Of a stretch of DNA of 64,000 nt, positions 48,959-58,266 are shown piece after piece; the first letter of the stretch is position 1; each line of letters opens with the position of its first letter. Both the position numbers and the translations under genes were made by a program. The DNA is from Streptomyces sp. R28. GTDB lineage: Bacteria; Actinomycetota; Actinomycetes; Streptomycetales; Streptomycetaceae. The stretch is from NCBI RefSeq assembly GCF_041052385.1, contig NZ_CP163439.1, forward strand, positions 7,181,001 through 7,245,000, in the 5' to 3' direction. Below the pieces are notes generated by a model, which was not told the origin of the DNA, did not search any database, and was given only the letters and a program-made list of their open reading frames with translations.

Positions 48959-49531
48959 ATGAGCGCCGAGACTCCTGCCGTATCCGGCCAGTTCACCCAC
49001 AGGAGGACGCAGTTCCGTGCCTGGCGGGGTACGCGGCCGTTCTGGGCCGGTCTGTTCGTCATGCTCGGCGGACTCCCCATCGCCTACTTTCCATACGCGA
49101 ACCTCCAGATCGGTCACCTGACGCTGGCCATGCAGACCGCGGGGGGCTCCAGCTCCCTGATCATCGGTGTGCTGCTCGTCGTCCTGGGCTTCACTCTCTG
49201 GTTCCAGAAGCACGTCCGCACCTTCGCGGGCGTCGCGGCGATCCTGCTGGCGCTCGTCTCCATCCCGCTGTCCAACCTCGGTGGCTTCCTCATCGGCTTC
49301 CTCTTCGCCCTCATCGGCGGGGCGATGGCCGTCTCGTGGGTCCCGGGCGCGCCGCCCGAGTCGGAGCAGGCGCAGCGGGACGCGACGGGAGTGGGTGGCG
49401 CTCCTGAAGGCCTGGACCCGGACACCACGGTGCTCAAGCCCGTCCAGGGCACGGCCGAGTTGGGCAAGTCGAACGATCTGTCAGGAACGAGCCCGGCGAA
49501 CGGGGCGAACGGGAGGCACAGTGCCGGCTGA
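48959..49531 (+). CDS. DUF6114 membrane protein (190 aa)
   Basis: Four predicted membrane helices (about residues 26-48, 60-78, 84-100, 103-125) follow a short N-terminal tail with RAWRGTRPFWAGLFVMLGGL, the family hallmark. The last 60 residues are a polar cytoplasmic tail. The ATG at 48959 follows CAGGGAG. Its end overlaps the next gene by 11 bases. DUF6114 genes recur beside DUF6230 genes, so the two likely form a membrane-plus-exported pair. Confidence 0.85.
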   Translation: MSAETPAVSGQFTHRRTQFRAWRGTRPFWAGLFVMLGGLPIAYFPYANLQIGHLTLAMQTAGGSSSLIIGVLLVVLGFTLWFQKHVRTFAGVAAILLALVSIPLSNLGGFLIGFLFALIGGAMAVSWVPGAPPESEQAQRDATGVGGAPEGLDPDTTVLKPVQGTAELGKSNDLSGTSPANGANGRHSAG

Positions 49532-50897
49532 CGAGGTGACCCACGGGACTGAGGTGGACAAGTCCCGTGTGAGAACCGGGCCGCGTCACGCGGCGCCCAA
49601 GAAGCCGCTGTTCACCAGGTTCCACATGCCGGCGGGCAAGGCGATAGCCCTGGCGGCGATGCCCACGGCGGTCCTGATGGGGATGGGCTTCACGCCCACC
49701 CTCGCGCAGGCCGACAGCAACAACTCGACGAAGCCGACGTCCAACAGCCTGACGGCGGACGAGTACAAGGAGTGCGTGGCGGCCCTGGAGGACGATGCCT
49801 CCGCGTCCCCGGGTGCCGATGAGTCCACGGACAGCGACGAGGCGGCGGAGCCGACCCCGTCGGCGTCGGCCTCCGCCGGCGAGGACTCCTCGGACTCCTC
49901 CGGCTCCTCCGACGGTTCGGGATCTTCGGACTCCTCGGGCTCCGCGGGCGACTCCTCCTCGTCGGATTCAGGTTCCGACGACGGGGCCGAGCCCACGCCG
50001 ACGCCCTCCGCGAGCAAGACGAGCGAGGCCCAGTCCGGCGACACCGCCACGCCGAGCCCCTCGGCCTCCGAGAGCGGCGGCAACCTGCTGGAGGACATCG
50101 GCGACGCGATCACCGGCGTCTTCACGGGTGGCTCCGCCGCCAAGGAGAGCGCGAGCCCGACGCCGACGCCCTCCGCGAGCGCGAGCGAGGAGGCGGCTTC
50201 CGGCTCCTCGGAGACCTCTGACTCCTCGGACGCCGCCGGCAAGGACACCTCCGAGGCCTCCGACCCCGTCAAGGAGACCGCCGAGAAGGTCACCGACACG
50301 GTGAAGGACACCGTCGACGGCACCACCGACAAGGTGTCCGAGGCGGCGCAGGGCGCCACCGAGGCGGCCGGCGAGGCCACCGCCTCGCCCAGTCCCTCCG
50401 CGAGCGCCGGCACGGACCCCGAGGACTGCCCGGCCGCCACGGACGAGGAGGGCGGCGTCGACAACACCGTGCCGCTGCCCGACGACCCCTGGTTCCTGGA
50501 CGCCAGCTCGCTGCTGCTCAAGGGCGCCGACTACCAGGGCATCGTCAAGGTGAAGACGGCCAACGGCACCACCAAGAAGGTGCTGAAGTACGTCGTCTCC
50601 GACGGGGTCGACATCGGCGACCTGCACCAGACGGTGAAGGACAAGCAGTCCGGCAAGACCTACCACGTGCAGGCGGCCGGGGGCTCGACGTCCACGTTCC
50701 GCAACGGCAAGGTCGTGATGTACACGGAGAGCATCTCCGGCAACCTGCTGGGCCTGATCCCGATCACGTTCAGCCCGGAGAACCCCCCGCCGCTGAACAT
50801 CCCCCTGATCTACTTCACCAAGGTGAAGGTCGTCCAGGCCGGCCAGTTCGGCGGCACCCTGCACGTGCCCGGACTGCACTCCTACGTCACCGACTGA
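49521..50897 (+). CDS. Exported Ser/Pro/Asp-rich protein (458 aa)
   Basis: The GTG at 49521 lies inside the end of the DUF6114 gene, six bases after GGGAGG. Residues 41-64 (AIALAAMPTAVLMGMGFTPT then LAQA) form a signal peptide with probable cleavage after AQA. Residues 75-315 are a low-complexity stalk of Ser, Asp, Pro, Glu and Ala (EPTPSASAS, SSDSSGSS, SASPTPTPSAS) plus a helical stretch with KETAEKVTDTVKDTV. The folded C-terminal domain (about 330-458) is beta-rich. No LPXTG sorting signal is present. It is likely a surface or wall-spanning protein of the DUF6230/DUF6114 system. Confidence 0.83.
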   Translation: MPADEVTHGTEVDKSRVRTGPRHAAPKKPLFTRFHMPAGKAIALAAMPTAVLMGMGFTPTLAQADSNNSTKPTSNSLTADEYKECVAALEDDASASPGADESTDSDEAAEPTPSASASAGEDSSDSSGSSDGSGSSDSSGSAGDSSSSDSGSDDGAEPTPTPSASKTSEAQSGDTATPSPSASESGGNLLEDIGDAITGVFTGGSAAKESASPTPTPSASASEEAASGSSETSDSSDAAGKDTSEASDPVKETAEKVTDTVKDTVDGTTDKVSEAAQGATEAAGEATASPSPSASAGTDPEDCPAATDEEGGVDNTVPLPDDPWFLDASSLLLKGADYQGIVKVKTANGTTKKVLKYVVSDGVDIGDLHQTVKDKQSGKTYHVQAAGGSTSTFRNGKVVMYTESISGNLLGLIPITFSPENPPPLNIPLIYFTKVKVVQAGQFGGTLHVPGLHSYVTD

Positions 50898-50960
50898 ACC
50901 GACTGAGCCGGGCGTCCGCGACGGACGCCCCCCACAAGCCCGTTCGGGAGCCGCGAAAAC

Positions 50961-50999
50961 GCTGAGGGCGCCCCCTGGATCACAGGGGGCGCCCTCAGC
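50961..50999. terminator. Strong 17-bp bidirectional terminator
   Basis: A 17-base arm starting GCTGAGGGCG (50961-50977) pairs perfectly with 50983-50999 around loop GATCA. It lies between the convergent exported-protein gene and pyruvate kinase. Confidence 0.9.
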
Positions 51000-51031
51000 G
51001 CCGTACGGGGGCCTTCAGGGCCCTTGTGGGA

Positions 51032-52462
51032 TCAGTCCCGTGCGCCGCCACCGAGGTGGTGGACGCGGACCATGTTGGTGGTGCCGGGAACGCCGGGCGG
51101 GGAACCGGCGGTGATGACCACGATGTCGCCCTCGTTGAACAGGCCGAGCTTGACGATCTCCTGGTCCACCAGGTCGACCATCTCGTCGGTGCTGTTGACG
51201 AACGGCACGACGTGCGGCTCGACGCCCCAGCTGAGCGTCATCTGGTTGCGGGTGGACTCGTCCGTGGTGAACGCGATGATCTGCTGGGCGGCGCGGTAGC
51301 GGCACAGGCGGGGGGCGGTGTCGCCGGACTGAGTGAAGGCCACCAGGCCCTTGCCGCCGAGGAAGTCGGCGATCTCGCAGGCCGCGCGGGCCACCGAACC
51401 ACCCTGTGTACGGGGCTTCTTGCCCGGCACGAGCGGCTGCAGGCCCTTGGAGAGCAGCTCCTGCTCGGCCGCGGCGACGATCTTCGACATCGTCTTGACG
51501 GTCTCGATCGGGTACGCGCCCACGCTCGACTCGGCGGACAGCATGACCGCGTCGGCGCCGTCCAGGATCGCGTTGGCCACGTCGGAGGCCTCGGCGCGGG
51601 TCGGGCGGGAGTTGGTGATCATCGACTCCATCATCTGGGTCGCCACGATCACCGGCTTGGCGTTGCGGCGGCACAGCTCGATGAGCCGCTTCTGCACCAT
51701 CGGGACCTTCTCGAGCGGGTACTCGACGGCCAGGTCGCCACGCGCGACCATCACGGCGTCGAACGCCATCACGACGTCTTCCATGTTGGCGACCGCCTGC
51801 GGCTTCTCCACCTTGGCGATGACCGGGACGCGGCGGCCGACCTCGTCCATGACCTTGTGCACGTCCTGCACGTCGTTGGCGTCCCGCACGAAGGACAGCG
51901 CGACCATGTCGCAGCCCATGTCCAGCGCGAACCGCAGGTCCTCGACGTCCTTCTCGGACAGCGCCGGCACGTTCACGGCGGCGCCGGGCAGGTTGATGCC
52001 CTTGTGGTCGGAGACGACGCCGCCCTCGATGACGATCGTCTTCACCCGGGGGCCGTCGACCTCGGTGACCTTCAGCTCGACGTTGCCGTCGTTGATGAGG
52101 ATCTGGTCGCCCTTGGTGACGTCGCCCGGCAGGCCCTTGTAGGTGGTCCCGCAGATCTGCTTGTCGCCCGGGACGTCCTCGGTCGTGATGACGAACTCGT
52201 CACCGCGCTCCAGCTCCACAGGGCCCTCGGCGAAGGTCTCCAGACGGATCTTCGGACCCTGGAGGTCGGCGAGCACACCGATGGCCCGCCCGGTCTCCCG
52301 GGCGCCGGCCCGCAGGCGCTCGTAGCGCCCCTGGTGGTCTTCGTGCGTGCCATGGCTGAAGTTGAAGCGGGCCACATTCATGCCCGCCTCGATCAGCGCG
52401 ACGAGCTGTTCATGGGAGTCGACCGCGGGGCCGAGAGTACAAACGATTTTCGAACGGCGCAT
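51032..52462 (-). CDS. pyk: Pyruvate kinase
   Basis: Converts phosphoenolpyruvate and ADP to pyruvate and ATP, the last step of glycolysis. The 476 residues have the complete family pattern: MRRSKIVCTLGPAVDSHEQ, AGMNVARFNFSHG, the metal/catalytic segment VMVARGDLAVEYPLEKVP, and MMESMITNSRPTRAEASDVA followed by GADAVMLSAESSVG. It lies downstream of ackA and pta on the same strand with a 116-base spacer that has its own regulatory-looking palindrome, so it probably also has its own promoter. Confidence 0.97.
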   Translation of the reverse strand: MRRSKIVCTLGPAVDSHEQLVALIEAGMNVARFNFSHGTHEDHQGRYERLRAGARETGRAIGVLADLQGPKIRLETFAEGPVELERGDEFVITTEDVPGDKQICGTTYKGLPGDVTKGDQILINDGNVELKVTEVDGPRVKTIVIEGGVVSDHKGINLPGAAVNVPALSEKDVEDLRFALDMGCDMVALSFVRDANDVQDVHKVMDEVGRRVPVIAKVEKPQAVANMEDVVMAFDAVMVARGDLAVEYPLEKVPMVQKRLIELCRRNAKPVIVATQMMESMITNSRPTRAEASDVANAILDGADAVMLSAESSVGAYPIETVKTMSKIVAAAEQELLSKGLQPLVPGKKPRTQGGSVARAACEIADFLGGKGLVAFTQSGDTAPRLCRYRAAQQIIAFTTDESTRNQMTLSWGVEPHVVPFVNSTDEMVDLVDQEIVKLGLFNEGDIVVITAGSPPGVPGTTNMVRVHHLGGGARD

Positions 52463-52490
52463 GGGACGATCCTATCGGTTTGTTTCGCCG

Positions 52491-52502
52491 CGGAATATTC
52501 CG
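52491..52502. promoter_or_regulatory. 12-bp palindrome upstream of pyk
   Basis: CGGAATATTCCG is a perfect palindrome 29 bases before the pyk start, in an AT-richer stretch. It may be an operator or overlap the promoter. Confidence 0.4.
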
Positions 52503-52578
52503 TCTGGTGGAAGATACAAATGAGCTGGGCTTTGCTCAGCCGTGTTACTCGGGCGTTTGCCACGCGGTGGGCTGCATA

Positions 52579-53787
52579 TCAAATGCGGCCGACCAGTGCG
52601 TAGGTCTGCGTCGCGATCTCCAGTTCTTCATCCGTCGGCACCACCGCGACCGCCACCCGCGCGTGCGCCGGCGAAATCAGCCGCGGCTCGTCACCGCGTA
52701 CGGCGTTCAGCTCGCCGTCCACCGCCAGGCCCAGCTCCGCGAGGCCCGCGACGGCCGCCTCCCGCACGGGCGCCGCGTTCTCCCCGACGCCGGCCGTGAA
52801 CGCCACCGCGTCCACCTTGCCGAGCACCGCGTAATAGGCGCCGATGTACTTCTTCAAACGATGAATGTAGATGTCGAAGGCGAGCTTCGCCTCTCCGTCG
52901 CCCTCGTCGATGCGGCGCCGGATCTCCCGCATGTCGTTGTCGCCGCACAGGCCGATGAGGCCGCTCTTCTTGTTGAGGAGAGTGTCGATTTCAGCGATGG
53001 ACATTTCGCCAACGCGTGCCAAATGGAAGATGACCGCCGGATCCACATCACCGGATCGCGTACCCATCACGAGTCCCTCCAAAGGCGTCAGCCCCATGGA
53101 GGTGTCCACGCACTTCCCGCCCCGTACGGCGGACGCGGACGCGCCGTTGCCGAGGTGCAGCACGATGACGTTCACGTCCTCGGGAGCCTTGCCCAGCAGC
53201 TTCGCGGTGGCCCGGGAGACGTACGCGTGCGAGGTGCCGTGGAAGCCGTACCGGCGTATCCGGTGCCGGTCGGCGGTCTCGACGTCGATGGCGTAGCGGG
53301 CGGCCGACTCCGGCATCGTCGTGTGGAACGCGGTGTCGAAGACGGCGACCTGCGGCAGGTCCGGGCGCAGCGCCTGGGCCGTGCGGATCCCGGTGAGGTT
53401 GGCCGGGTTGTGCAGCGGGGCGACCGGGATGAGCCGCTCGATCTCGGCGAGCACGGCGTCGTCGACGACCGTCGGCTCGGTGAAGCGCTTGCCGCCGTGC
53501 ACCACCCGGTGGCCGATCGCGGCCAGCTCGGGCGAGTCCAGCCCGAGGCCGTCCTTGGCGAGTTCCGTCGACACCGCCTTCAGGGCGGCCTCGTGATCGG
53601 CTATCGCCCCGGTCCACTCGCGAGTCCCGCCGCCGCTCGCCGGCCCGGTGTGCTTGAGCCGGGACGTCTCCTCGCCGATGCGCTCGACGAGCCCCATGGC
53701 CAGCCGGCTGCCGTCGCGCATGTCGAGCAGCTGGTACTTCACCGACGAGGAGCCGGAGTTGAGGACGAGGACGCGGGACGAGCTCAC
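52579..53787 (-). CDS. ackA: Acetate kinase
   Basis: Interconverts acetyl phosphate + ADP and acetate + ATP. The 402 residues begin SSRVLVLNSGSSSVKYQLLD with the phosphate-binding Asn and Ser run. Also seen are HRVVHGG, the phosphate motif VIVLHLGNGASASAV, DTSMGLTPLEGL and GVGENA near the C-terminus. The ATG overlaps the pta stop by four bases (53784-53787), so Pta and AckA are made together as the acetate overflow/uptake pathway. Confidence 0.97.
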   Translation of the reverse strand: MSSSRVLVLNSGSSSVKYQLLDMRDGSRLAMGLVERIGEETSRLKHTGPASGGGTREWTGAIADHEAALKAVSTELAKDGLGLDSPELAAIGHRVVHGGKRFTEPTVVDDAVLAEIERLIPVAPLHNPANLTGIRTAQALRPDLPQVAVFDTAFHTTMPESAARYAIDVETADRHRIRRYGFHGTSHAYVSRATAKLLGKAPEDVNVIVLHLGNGASASAVRGGKCVDTSMGLTPLEGLVMGTRSGDVDPAVIFHLARVGEMSIAEIDTLLNKKSGLIGLCGDNDMREIRRRIDEGDGEAKLAFDIYIHRLKKYIGAYYAVLGKVDAVAFTAGVGENAAPVREAAVAGLAELGLAVDGELNAVRGDEPRLISPAHARVAVAVVPTDEELEIATQTYALVGRI

Positions 53788-55910
53788 TGGGCGGTTGCCT
53801 TCTCGCTGGGGGACAGGGCGGGGGACAGAGCGGGAGACAGGGTGGGGGACTGGGCCTGGATCGCCGTGATGGCGACGGTGTTGACGATGTCCTGGACCAG
53901 GGCACCCCGGGACAGGTCGTTGACCGGCTTGCGCAGGCCCTGCAGCACCGGGCCGACGGCGATCGCGCCGGCCGAGCGCTGCACGGCCTTGTAGGTGTTG
54001 TTACCTGTATTGAGGTCCGGGAAGATCAAAACCGTTGCCTGCCCGGCCACTTCCGACTCCGGCAGCTTGGTCGCGGCGACGGACGGCTCCACGGCGGCGT
54101 CGTACTGGATGGGCCCCTCGATCTTCAGATCGGGCCGCCGCGTCCGCACCAGCTCGGTCGCCTCGCGCACCTTGTCGACGTCGGCGCCCGAACCGGACGT
54201 ACCCGTCGAGTACGACAGCATCGCGATCCGCGGCTCCACGCCGAACCGCTGGGCCGTGGTGGCCGACTGGATGGCGATGTCGGCCAGCTGCTCGGCGTTC
54301 GGGTCGGGGTTCACGGCGCAGTCGCCGTAGACGAGGACCCGGTCGGCGAGGCACATGAAGAAGACCGACGAGACGATGTCGGCGTCCGGGTTCGTCTTGA
54401 TGATCTCGAAGGCGGGCCGGATGGTGGCGGCGGTCGAGTGGACGGAGCCGGAGACCATGCCGTCCGCGAGGCCCTCCTGCACCATCAGCGTGCCGAAGTA
54501 GTTCACGTCGGAGACGACGTCGTACGCCAGCTCCACCGTGACCCCCTTGTGGGCGCGCAGCCCCGCGTACTTCTCGGCGAAGGAGTCGCGCAGCTCGCTG
54601 GTCGCCGGGTCGATCAGCTGGGTGTCGCCGAGGTCGATGCCGAGGTCGGCGGCCTGCTTGCGGATCCGGTCGACCGGCCCCAGGAGCGTGAGGTCGCAGA
54701 CGTTGCGGCGCAGCAGCACCTCGGCGGCGTGCAGGACGCGCGGCTCGGTGCCCTCGGGCAGCACGATGCGGCGCATGCGCGAGCGGGCCTGCTCCAGCAG
54801 CTTGTGCTCGAACATCATCGGCGTGACGCGGTCGCTGTTCGGCGCCGAGACCCGCTTCAGCAGGTCGCCGGTCTCGACGTACCGCTCGAACAGGCCGAGG
54901 GCGGTCTCCGCCTTGCGCGGCGTGACCGCGCTCAACTTCCCCTCCAGGGAGAAGAGTTGCTCGGCGGTCGGGAAGCTGTAGCCCGGCACCGAGAGCACCG
55001 GGGTGCCCGGGGCGAGGCGGGCGGCGAGGGTGAGGACCTCGTCGCCGGGCCGCTCGTCGAGGGTGAGCAGCAGGCCGGCGATCGGCGGGGTGCCGGCGCT
55101 GTGCGCGGCCAGCGAGCCGACGACCAGGTCGGCGCGGTCGCCCGGGGTGACGACCAGGCAGCCCGGGGTCAGGGCGGTCAGGAAGTTCGGCAGCATCGCA
55201 CCGCCGAACACGAAGTCGAGGGCGTCGCGCGCGAGCCCCGAGTCGTCGCCGAGCAGGACCTTCGCGTCCAGGGACTGGGCGATCTGCGAGACGGTCGGCG
55301 CGGACAGGGCGGGCTCGTCCGGCACGACGTAGCAGGGCACGGGCAGCCGTGCCTGAAGCCGCTGGGCGATCTCGTCCCGGTCGCCCCGGGCGACCCGGTT
55401 GGTGACCATGGCGAGCACGTCACAGCCCAGTCCCTCGTACGCCCGGTAGGCGTTGCGCGTCTCGGCCAGCACGGACTCGGCGGTCTGCTTGCGCCCGCCC
55501 ACGACGGGTATCACGGACGCGCCGAACTCGTTGGCGAGCCGGGCGTTGAGGGAGAGCTCGTCCGGGAGCTGGGTGTCGGCGTAGTCGGTGCCGAGGACGA
55601 GGACGACGTCGTAGTCACGGGCGACGACGTGGAACCGGTCGACGAGCGTGGACACCAGCTCGTCGGTCCCGCGCTCGGCCTGGAGGGCGGACGCCTCGTG
55701 GTAGTCCATGCCGTAGACCGTCGCCGGGGCCTGGGACAGGCGGTAGCGGGCGCGCAACAGCTCGAACAGACGGTCGGGTGAGTGGTGCACCAGCGGCCGG
55801 AACACCCCCACCCGGTCGATCTGGCGGGTCAGGAGCTCCATGACCCCCAGTTCGACGACCTGGCGGCCGTCTCCGCGATCGATGCCGGTCACGTACACGC
55901 TGCGCGTCAC
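53784..55910 (-). CDS. pta: Phosphate acetyltransferase, long form
   Basis: Interconverts acetyl-CoA and acetyl phosphate. From the GTG at 55910 (GGAGAG five bases upstream) the protein has 708 residues, the length of multidomain Pta. Residues 1-220 are a BioD-like P-loop-related domain (VYVTGIDRGDGRQVVELG), then a DRTGG domain, and residues 375-708 form the catalytic PTA domain with VSDVNYFGTLMVQEGLADGM and STGTSGSGADVDKV. The ORF can be read upstream to 56165 but lacks a start context. Coupled to ackA; divergent from pfkA. Confidence 0.95.
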   Translation of the reverse strand: MTRSVYVTGIDRGDGRQVVELGVMELLTRQIDRVGVFRPLVHHSPDRLFELLRARYRLSQAPATVYGMDYHEASALQAERGTDELVSTLVDRFHVVARDYDVVLVLGTDYADTQLPDELSLNARLANEFGASVIPVVGGRKQTAESVLAETRNAYRAYEGLGCDVLAMVTNRVARGDRDEIAQRLQARLPVPCYVVPDEPALSAPTVSQIAQSLDAKVLLGDDSGLARDALDFVFGGAMLPNFLTALTPGCLVVTPGDRADLVVGSLAAHSAGTPPIAGLLLTLDERPGDEVLTLAARLAPGTPVLSVPGYSFPTAEQLFSLEGKLSAVTPRKAETALGLFERYVETGDLLKRVSAPNSDRVTPMMFEHKLLEQARSRMRRIVLPEGTEPRVLHAAEVLLRRNVCDLTLLGPVDRIRKQAADLGIDLGDTQLIDPATSELRDSFAEKYAGLRAHKGVTVELAYDVVSDVNYFGTLMVQEGLADGMVSGSVHSTAATIRPAFEIIKTNPDADIVSSVFFMCLADRVLVYGDCAVNPDPNAEQLADIAIQSATTAQRFGVEPRIAMLSYSTGTSGSGADVDKVREATELVRTRRPDLKIEGPIQYDAAVEPSVAATKLPESEVAGQATVLIFPDLNTGNNTYKAVQRSAGAIAVGPVLQGLRKPVNDLSRGALVQDIVNTVAITAIQAQSPTLSPALSPALSPSEKATAQ

Positions 55911-56022
55911 GCGTGCTCTCCGTTTCGTCTGTCGGCGTTTCGTCTGTCGGTGGCTTGGCGGAGCCTTTGCTCTGTTCCGGTCAAGGGTCGCAAAATCGCC
56001 CAGTGGGGTGAGCGAAACCCTC

Positions 56023-56051
56023 TTGACAATACCCTTGCCGGTGGATAAGGC
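56023..56051 (+). promoter_or_regulatory. Candidate vegetative promoter of pfkA
   Basis: TTGACA at 56023-56028 matches the -35 consensus. Seventeen bases later TAAGGC (56046-56051) is a weak -10 element. The start codon of pfkA follows at 56146. The spacer between pta and pfkA is divergent, so this promoter serves pfkA only. Confidence 0.45.
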
Positions 56052-56145
56052 GCCCGCCAGGATCGAGGGTCGGACAGGGGCCTTCGAGACGTGAAACAAT
56101 CGGACTGGCTCACCGGTATCAACAGCGAGCAGGAGACACAGCACG

Positions 56146-57171
56146 ATGCGTATCGGAGTTCTCACCGCAGGCGGCGACTGCCCCGGCCTGAACGCCGTGA
56201 TCCGGTCGGTCGTGCACCGAGCCGTCGCGCAGTACGGCGACGAGGTGATCGGATTCGAGGACGGGTACGCGGGCCTGCTGGACGGCCACTACCGCAGCCT
56301 CGACCTGGAGGCGGTCAGCGGCATCCTGGCCCGCGGCGGCACCATCCTCGGCTCGTCGAGGCTGGAGCGCGACCGGCTGCGCGAGGCCTGCGACAACGCC
56401 CCCGACATCGCGCGCGAGTTCGGAATCGACGCACTGATCCCGATCGGCGGCGAGGGCACCCTGACGGCGGCGCGCATGCTGTCGGACGCGGGCCTGCCGG
56501 TGGTGGGCGTCCCGAAGACGATCGACAACGACATCTCGTCGACGGACCGGACGTTCGGCTTCGACACGGCGGTCGGTGTCGCCACGGAGGCCATGGACCG
56601 CCTGAAGACGACGGCGGAGTCCCACCAGCGGGTGATGGTCGTGGAGGTCATGGGCCGCCACGCGGGCTGGATCGCGCTGGAGTCCGGCATGGCGGCGGGT
56701 GCGCACGGCATCTGCCTCCCGGAGCGCCCGTTCGACCCGGCCGACCTCGTGAAGATGGTCGAGGAGCGCTTCGCGCGCGGCAAGAAGTTCGCGGTGATCT
56801 GCGTCGCCGAGGGCGCCCATCCCGCCGAGGGCACCATGGACTACGGCAAGGGCGCGATCGACCAGTACGGCCACGAGCGCTTCCAGGGCATCGGTACGGC
56901 GCTGGCGTTCGAGCTGGAGCGCCGGCTCGGCAAGGAGGCCAAGCCGGTCATCCTCGGCCACGTGCAGCGTGGCGGCGTGCCCACGGCGTACGACCGCGTC
57001 CTCGCCACCCGCTTCGGCTGGCACGCGGTGGAGGCCGCGCACCGGGGCGAGTTCGGCAGGATGACCGCGCTGCGCGGGACCGACGTGGTGATGGTGCCGC
57101 TGGCGGAGGCGGTGACCGAGCTGAAGACGGTGCCGAAGGATCGGATGGACGAGGCGGAGTCGGTGTTCTAG
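56146..57171 (+). CDS. pfkA: 6-phosphofructokinase
   Basis: Phosphorylates fructose 6-phosphate to the 1,6-bisphosphate. The 341 residues start MRIGVLTAGGDCPGLNAVIR, with the substrate loop PKTIDNDISSTDRTFGFDTA and RHAGWIALESG. The nucleotide-site motif GGEGT (GGDG type, not the GGDD of pyrophosphate enzymes) supports ATP use. HVQRGGVPTAYDR closes the active site. The ATG at 56146 follows CAGGAGA. A DUF3500 remnant follows in the same frame. It is part of a glycolysis/acetate cluster with pyk, ackA and pta. Confidence 0.95.
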   Translation: MRIGVLTAGGDCPGLNAVIRSVVHRAVAQYGDEVIGFEDGYAGLLDGHYRSLDLEAVSGILARGGTILGSSRLERDRLREACDNAPDIAREFGIDALIPIGGEGTLTAARMLSDAGLPVVGVPKTIDNDISSTDRTFGFDTAVGVATEAMDRLKTTAESHQRVMVVEVMGRHAGWIALESGMAAGAHGICLPERPFDPADLVKMVEERFARGKKFAVICVAEGAHPAEGTMDYGKGAIDQYGHERFQGIGTALAFELERRLGKEAKPVILGHVQRGGVPTAYDRVLATRFGWHAVEAAHRGEFGRMTALRGTDVVMVPLAEAVTELKTVPKDRMDEAESVF

Positions 57172-57509
57172 ACCGGTCTTCCAGCACCGATTCACAGTCG
57201 TCCCCGAGGGGAACGCAAGGGCGTCCGGATGGGCGACCTCACCGACGAGCGGCGTGACCTCGGCTTCGCGCTGCTCGCCGCGGCCCTGTCCGCGGACGGG
57301 CTCACCCAGTCCCGCAACATCACGAAGCTCAACGCGTACCTGGGCGAGTACAACGGCGGCGGCAGGGAGACCCGCACCGAGCGCCACCACCTGGCGATCA
57401 ACTACTTCGTCCTGGGCGACCAGGTCGTCATGACGCCGACGTTCGGACGCCGTACGGCAACGACTACGGGATCGACCTGCTGAAGCTGCACCTGGAGACC
57501 GACCACTGA
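57172..57509 (+). pseudogene. Decayed DUF3500 family gene fragment
   Basis: The reading RKGVRMGDLTDERRDLGFAL continues to HHLAINYFVLGDQVVMTPTF, which is the core of DUF3500 proteins (normally more than 300 residues). After 57450 the sense shifts to another frame, RTPYGNDYGIDLLKLHLETD, followed by a stop at 57507, resembling the family's C-terminal end. Both the N-terminal part and the middle section are missing. This looks like internal deletions with a frameshift. The remnant directly abuts the pfkA stop. Confidence 0.65.
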
Positions 57510-57528
57510 GGAATCGGGGTGGGAGGGT

Positions 57529-58266
57529 TCAGGCGGGACTACCCCCGACCGTCGTCCAGAAGCGCTCCACGATCCGGTCCAGGAACTCGCGGCCGGCCGC
57601 GCTGGAGTCACTGCCGCCGCCGCCCCAGCTGAGGGTGGCGGTCATCTGCCCCTGGTAGTCCTGGTGCAGCTCCTGGAGGACGTTCTCCAGCAGGCGCCGG
57701 TCCAGGGGCACCATCTTGCCGACCGGCCGTACGTACGCCTGCCATCGCGTCGAGACGGCACTGCGCAGCAGCTCGCCGAGCTTCGCGTCCCGGCCGGTGA
57801 CGGTGATGAAGTCCGGGAGGGTGAGGCCGAGGACGTCGGCGAGGGCGGCGGACTGGCGGTCGGTGCCGTGCCAGTCGTCGCTCTCCTCCATGCGGAGATA
57901 CGCGACGAGCTCGTGCCCGACGGTACGGGCCACGTCCTCGGGCGCCAGCCCCCGGGCGATGCGGTGCTCGCGCAGCGTCCGCGGCTTGCCGAGCAGCTCA
58001 CTGGGCGAGCACCACAGCACGCCCGCGAGCGCGGTGAGCTCGCTGCTGTTGGGGGCGGTGAGCTCGCGTTCCCAGGCGACGACGAGGTCCTCGGTGACGT
58101 AGGGGAGTCCGTACGAGGCGCGCATGCCGTAGGCGACGTGTTCGGGCCCCATGTTGAGGCCGGCACGCAGGCGGCGGGCGGCGGGGGCGTTGAACGGGGG
58201 AGTGGGTGGGTTCCGGTGGCTCGAGCGGTTGGGGGGCTGGTTCGGCTGGGCTGGGGGTCGGCGCAC
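57529..58266 (-). CDS. Helix-turn-helix domain protein (245 aa)
   Basis: The N-terminal 25 residues are Pro-rich. Residues around NAPAARRLRAGLNMGPEHVAYGM form an XRE-type helix-turn-helix; a second similar segment LREHRIARGLAPEDVARTVG lies near residue 105, so the protein may hold two such folds. The C-terminal half contains WQAYVRPVGKMVPLDRRLLE and VLQELHQDYQG. I used the GTG at 58266; the frame can also start at a TTG at 58275 or the ATG at 58152. Target genes unknown. Confidence 0.75.
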   Translation of the reverse strand: MRRPPAQPNQPPNRSSHRNPPTPPFNAPAARRLRAGLNMGPEHVAYGMRASYGLPYVTEDLVVAWERELTAPNSSELTALAGVLWCSPSELLGKPRTLREHRIARGLAPEDVARTVGHELVAYLRMEESDDWHGTDRQSAALADVLGLTLPDFITVTGRDAKLGELLRSAVSTRWQAYVRPVGKMVPLDRRLLENVLQELHQDYQGQMTATLSWGGGGSDSSAAGREFLDRIVERFWTTVGGSPA

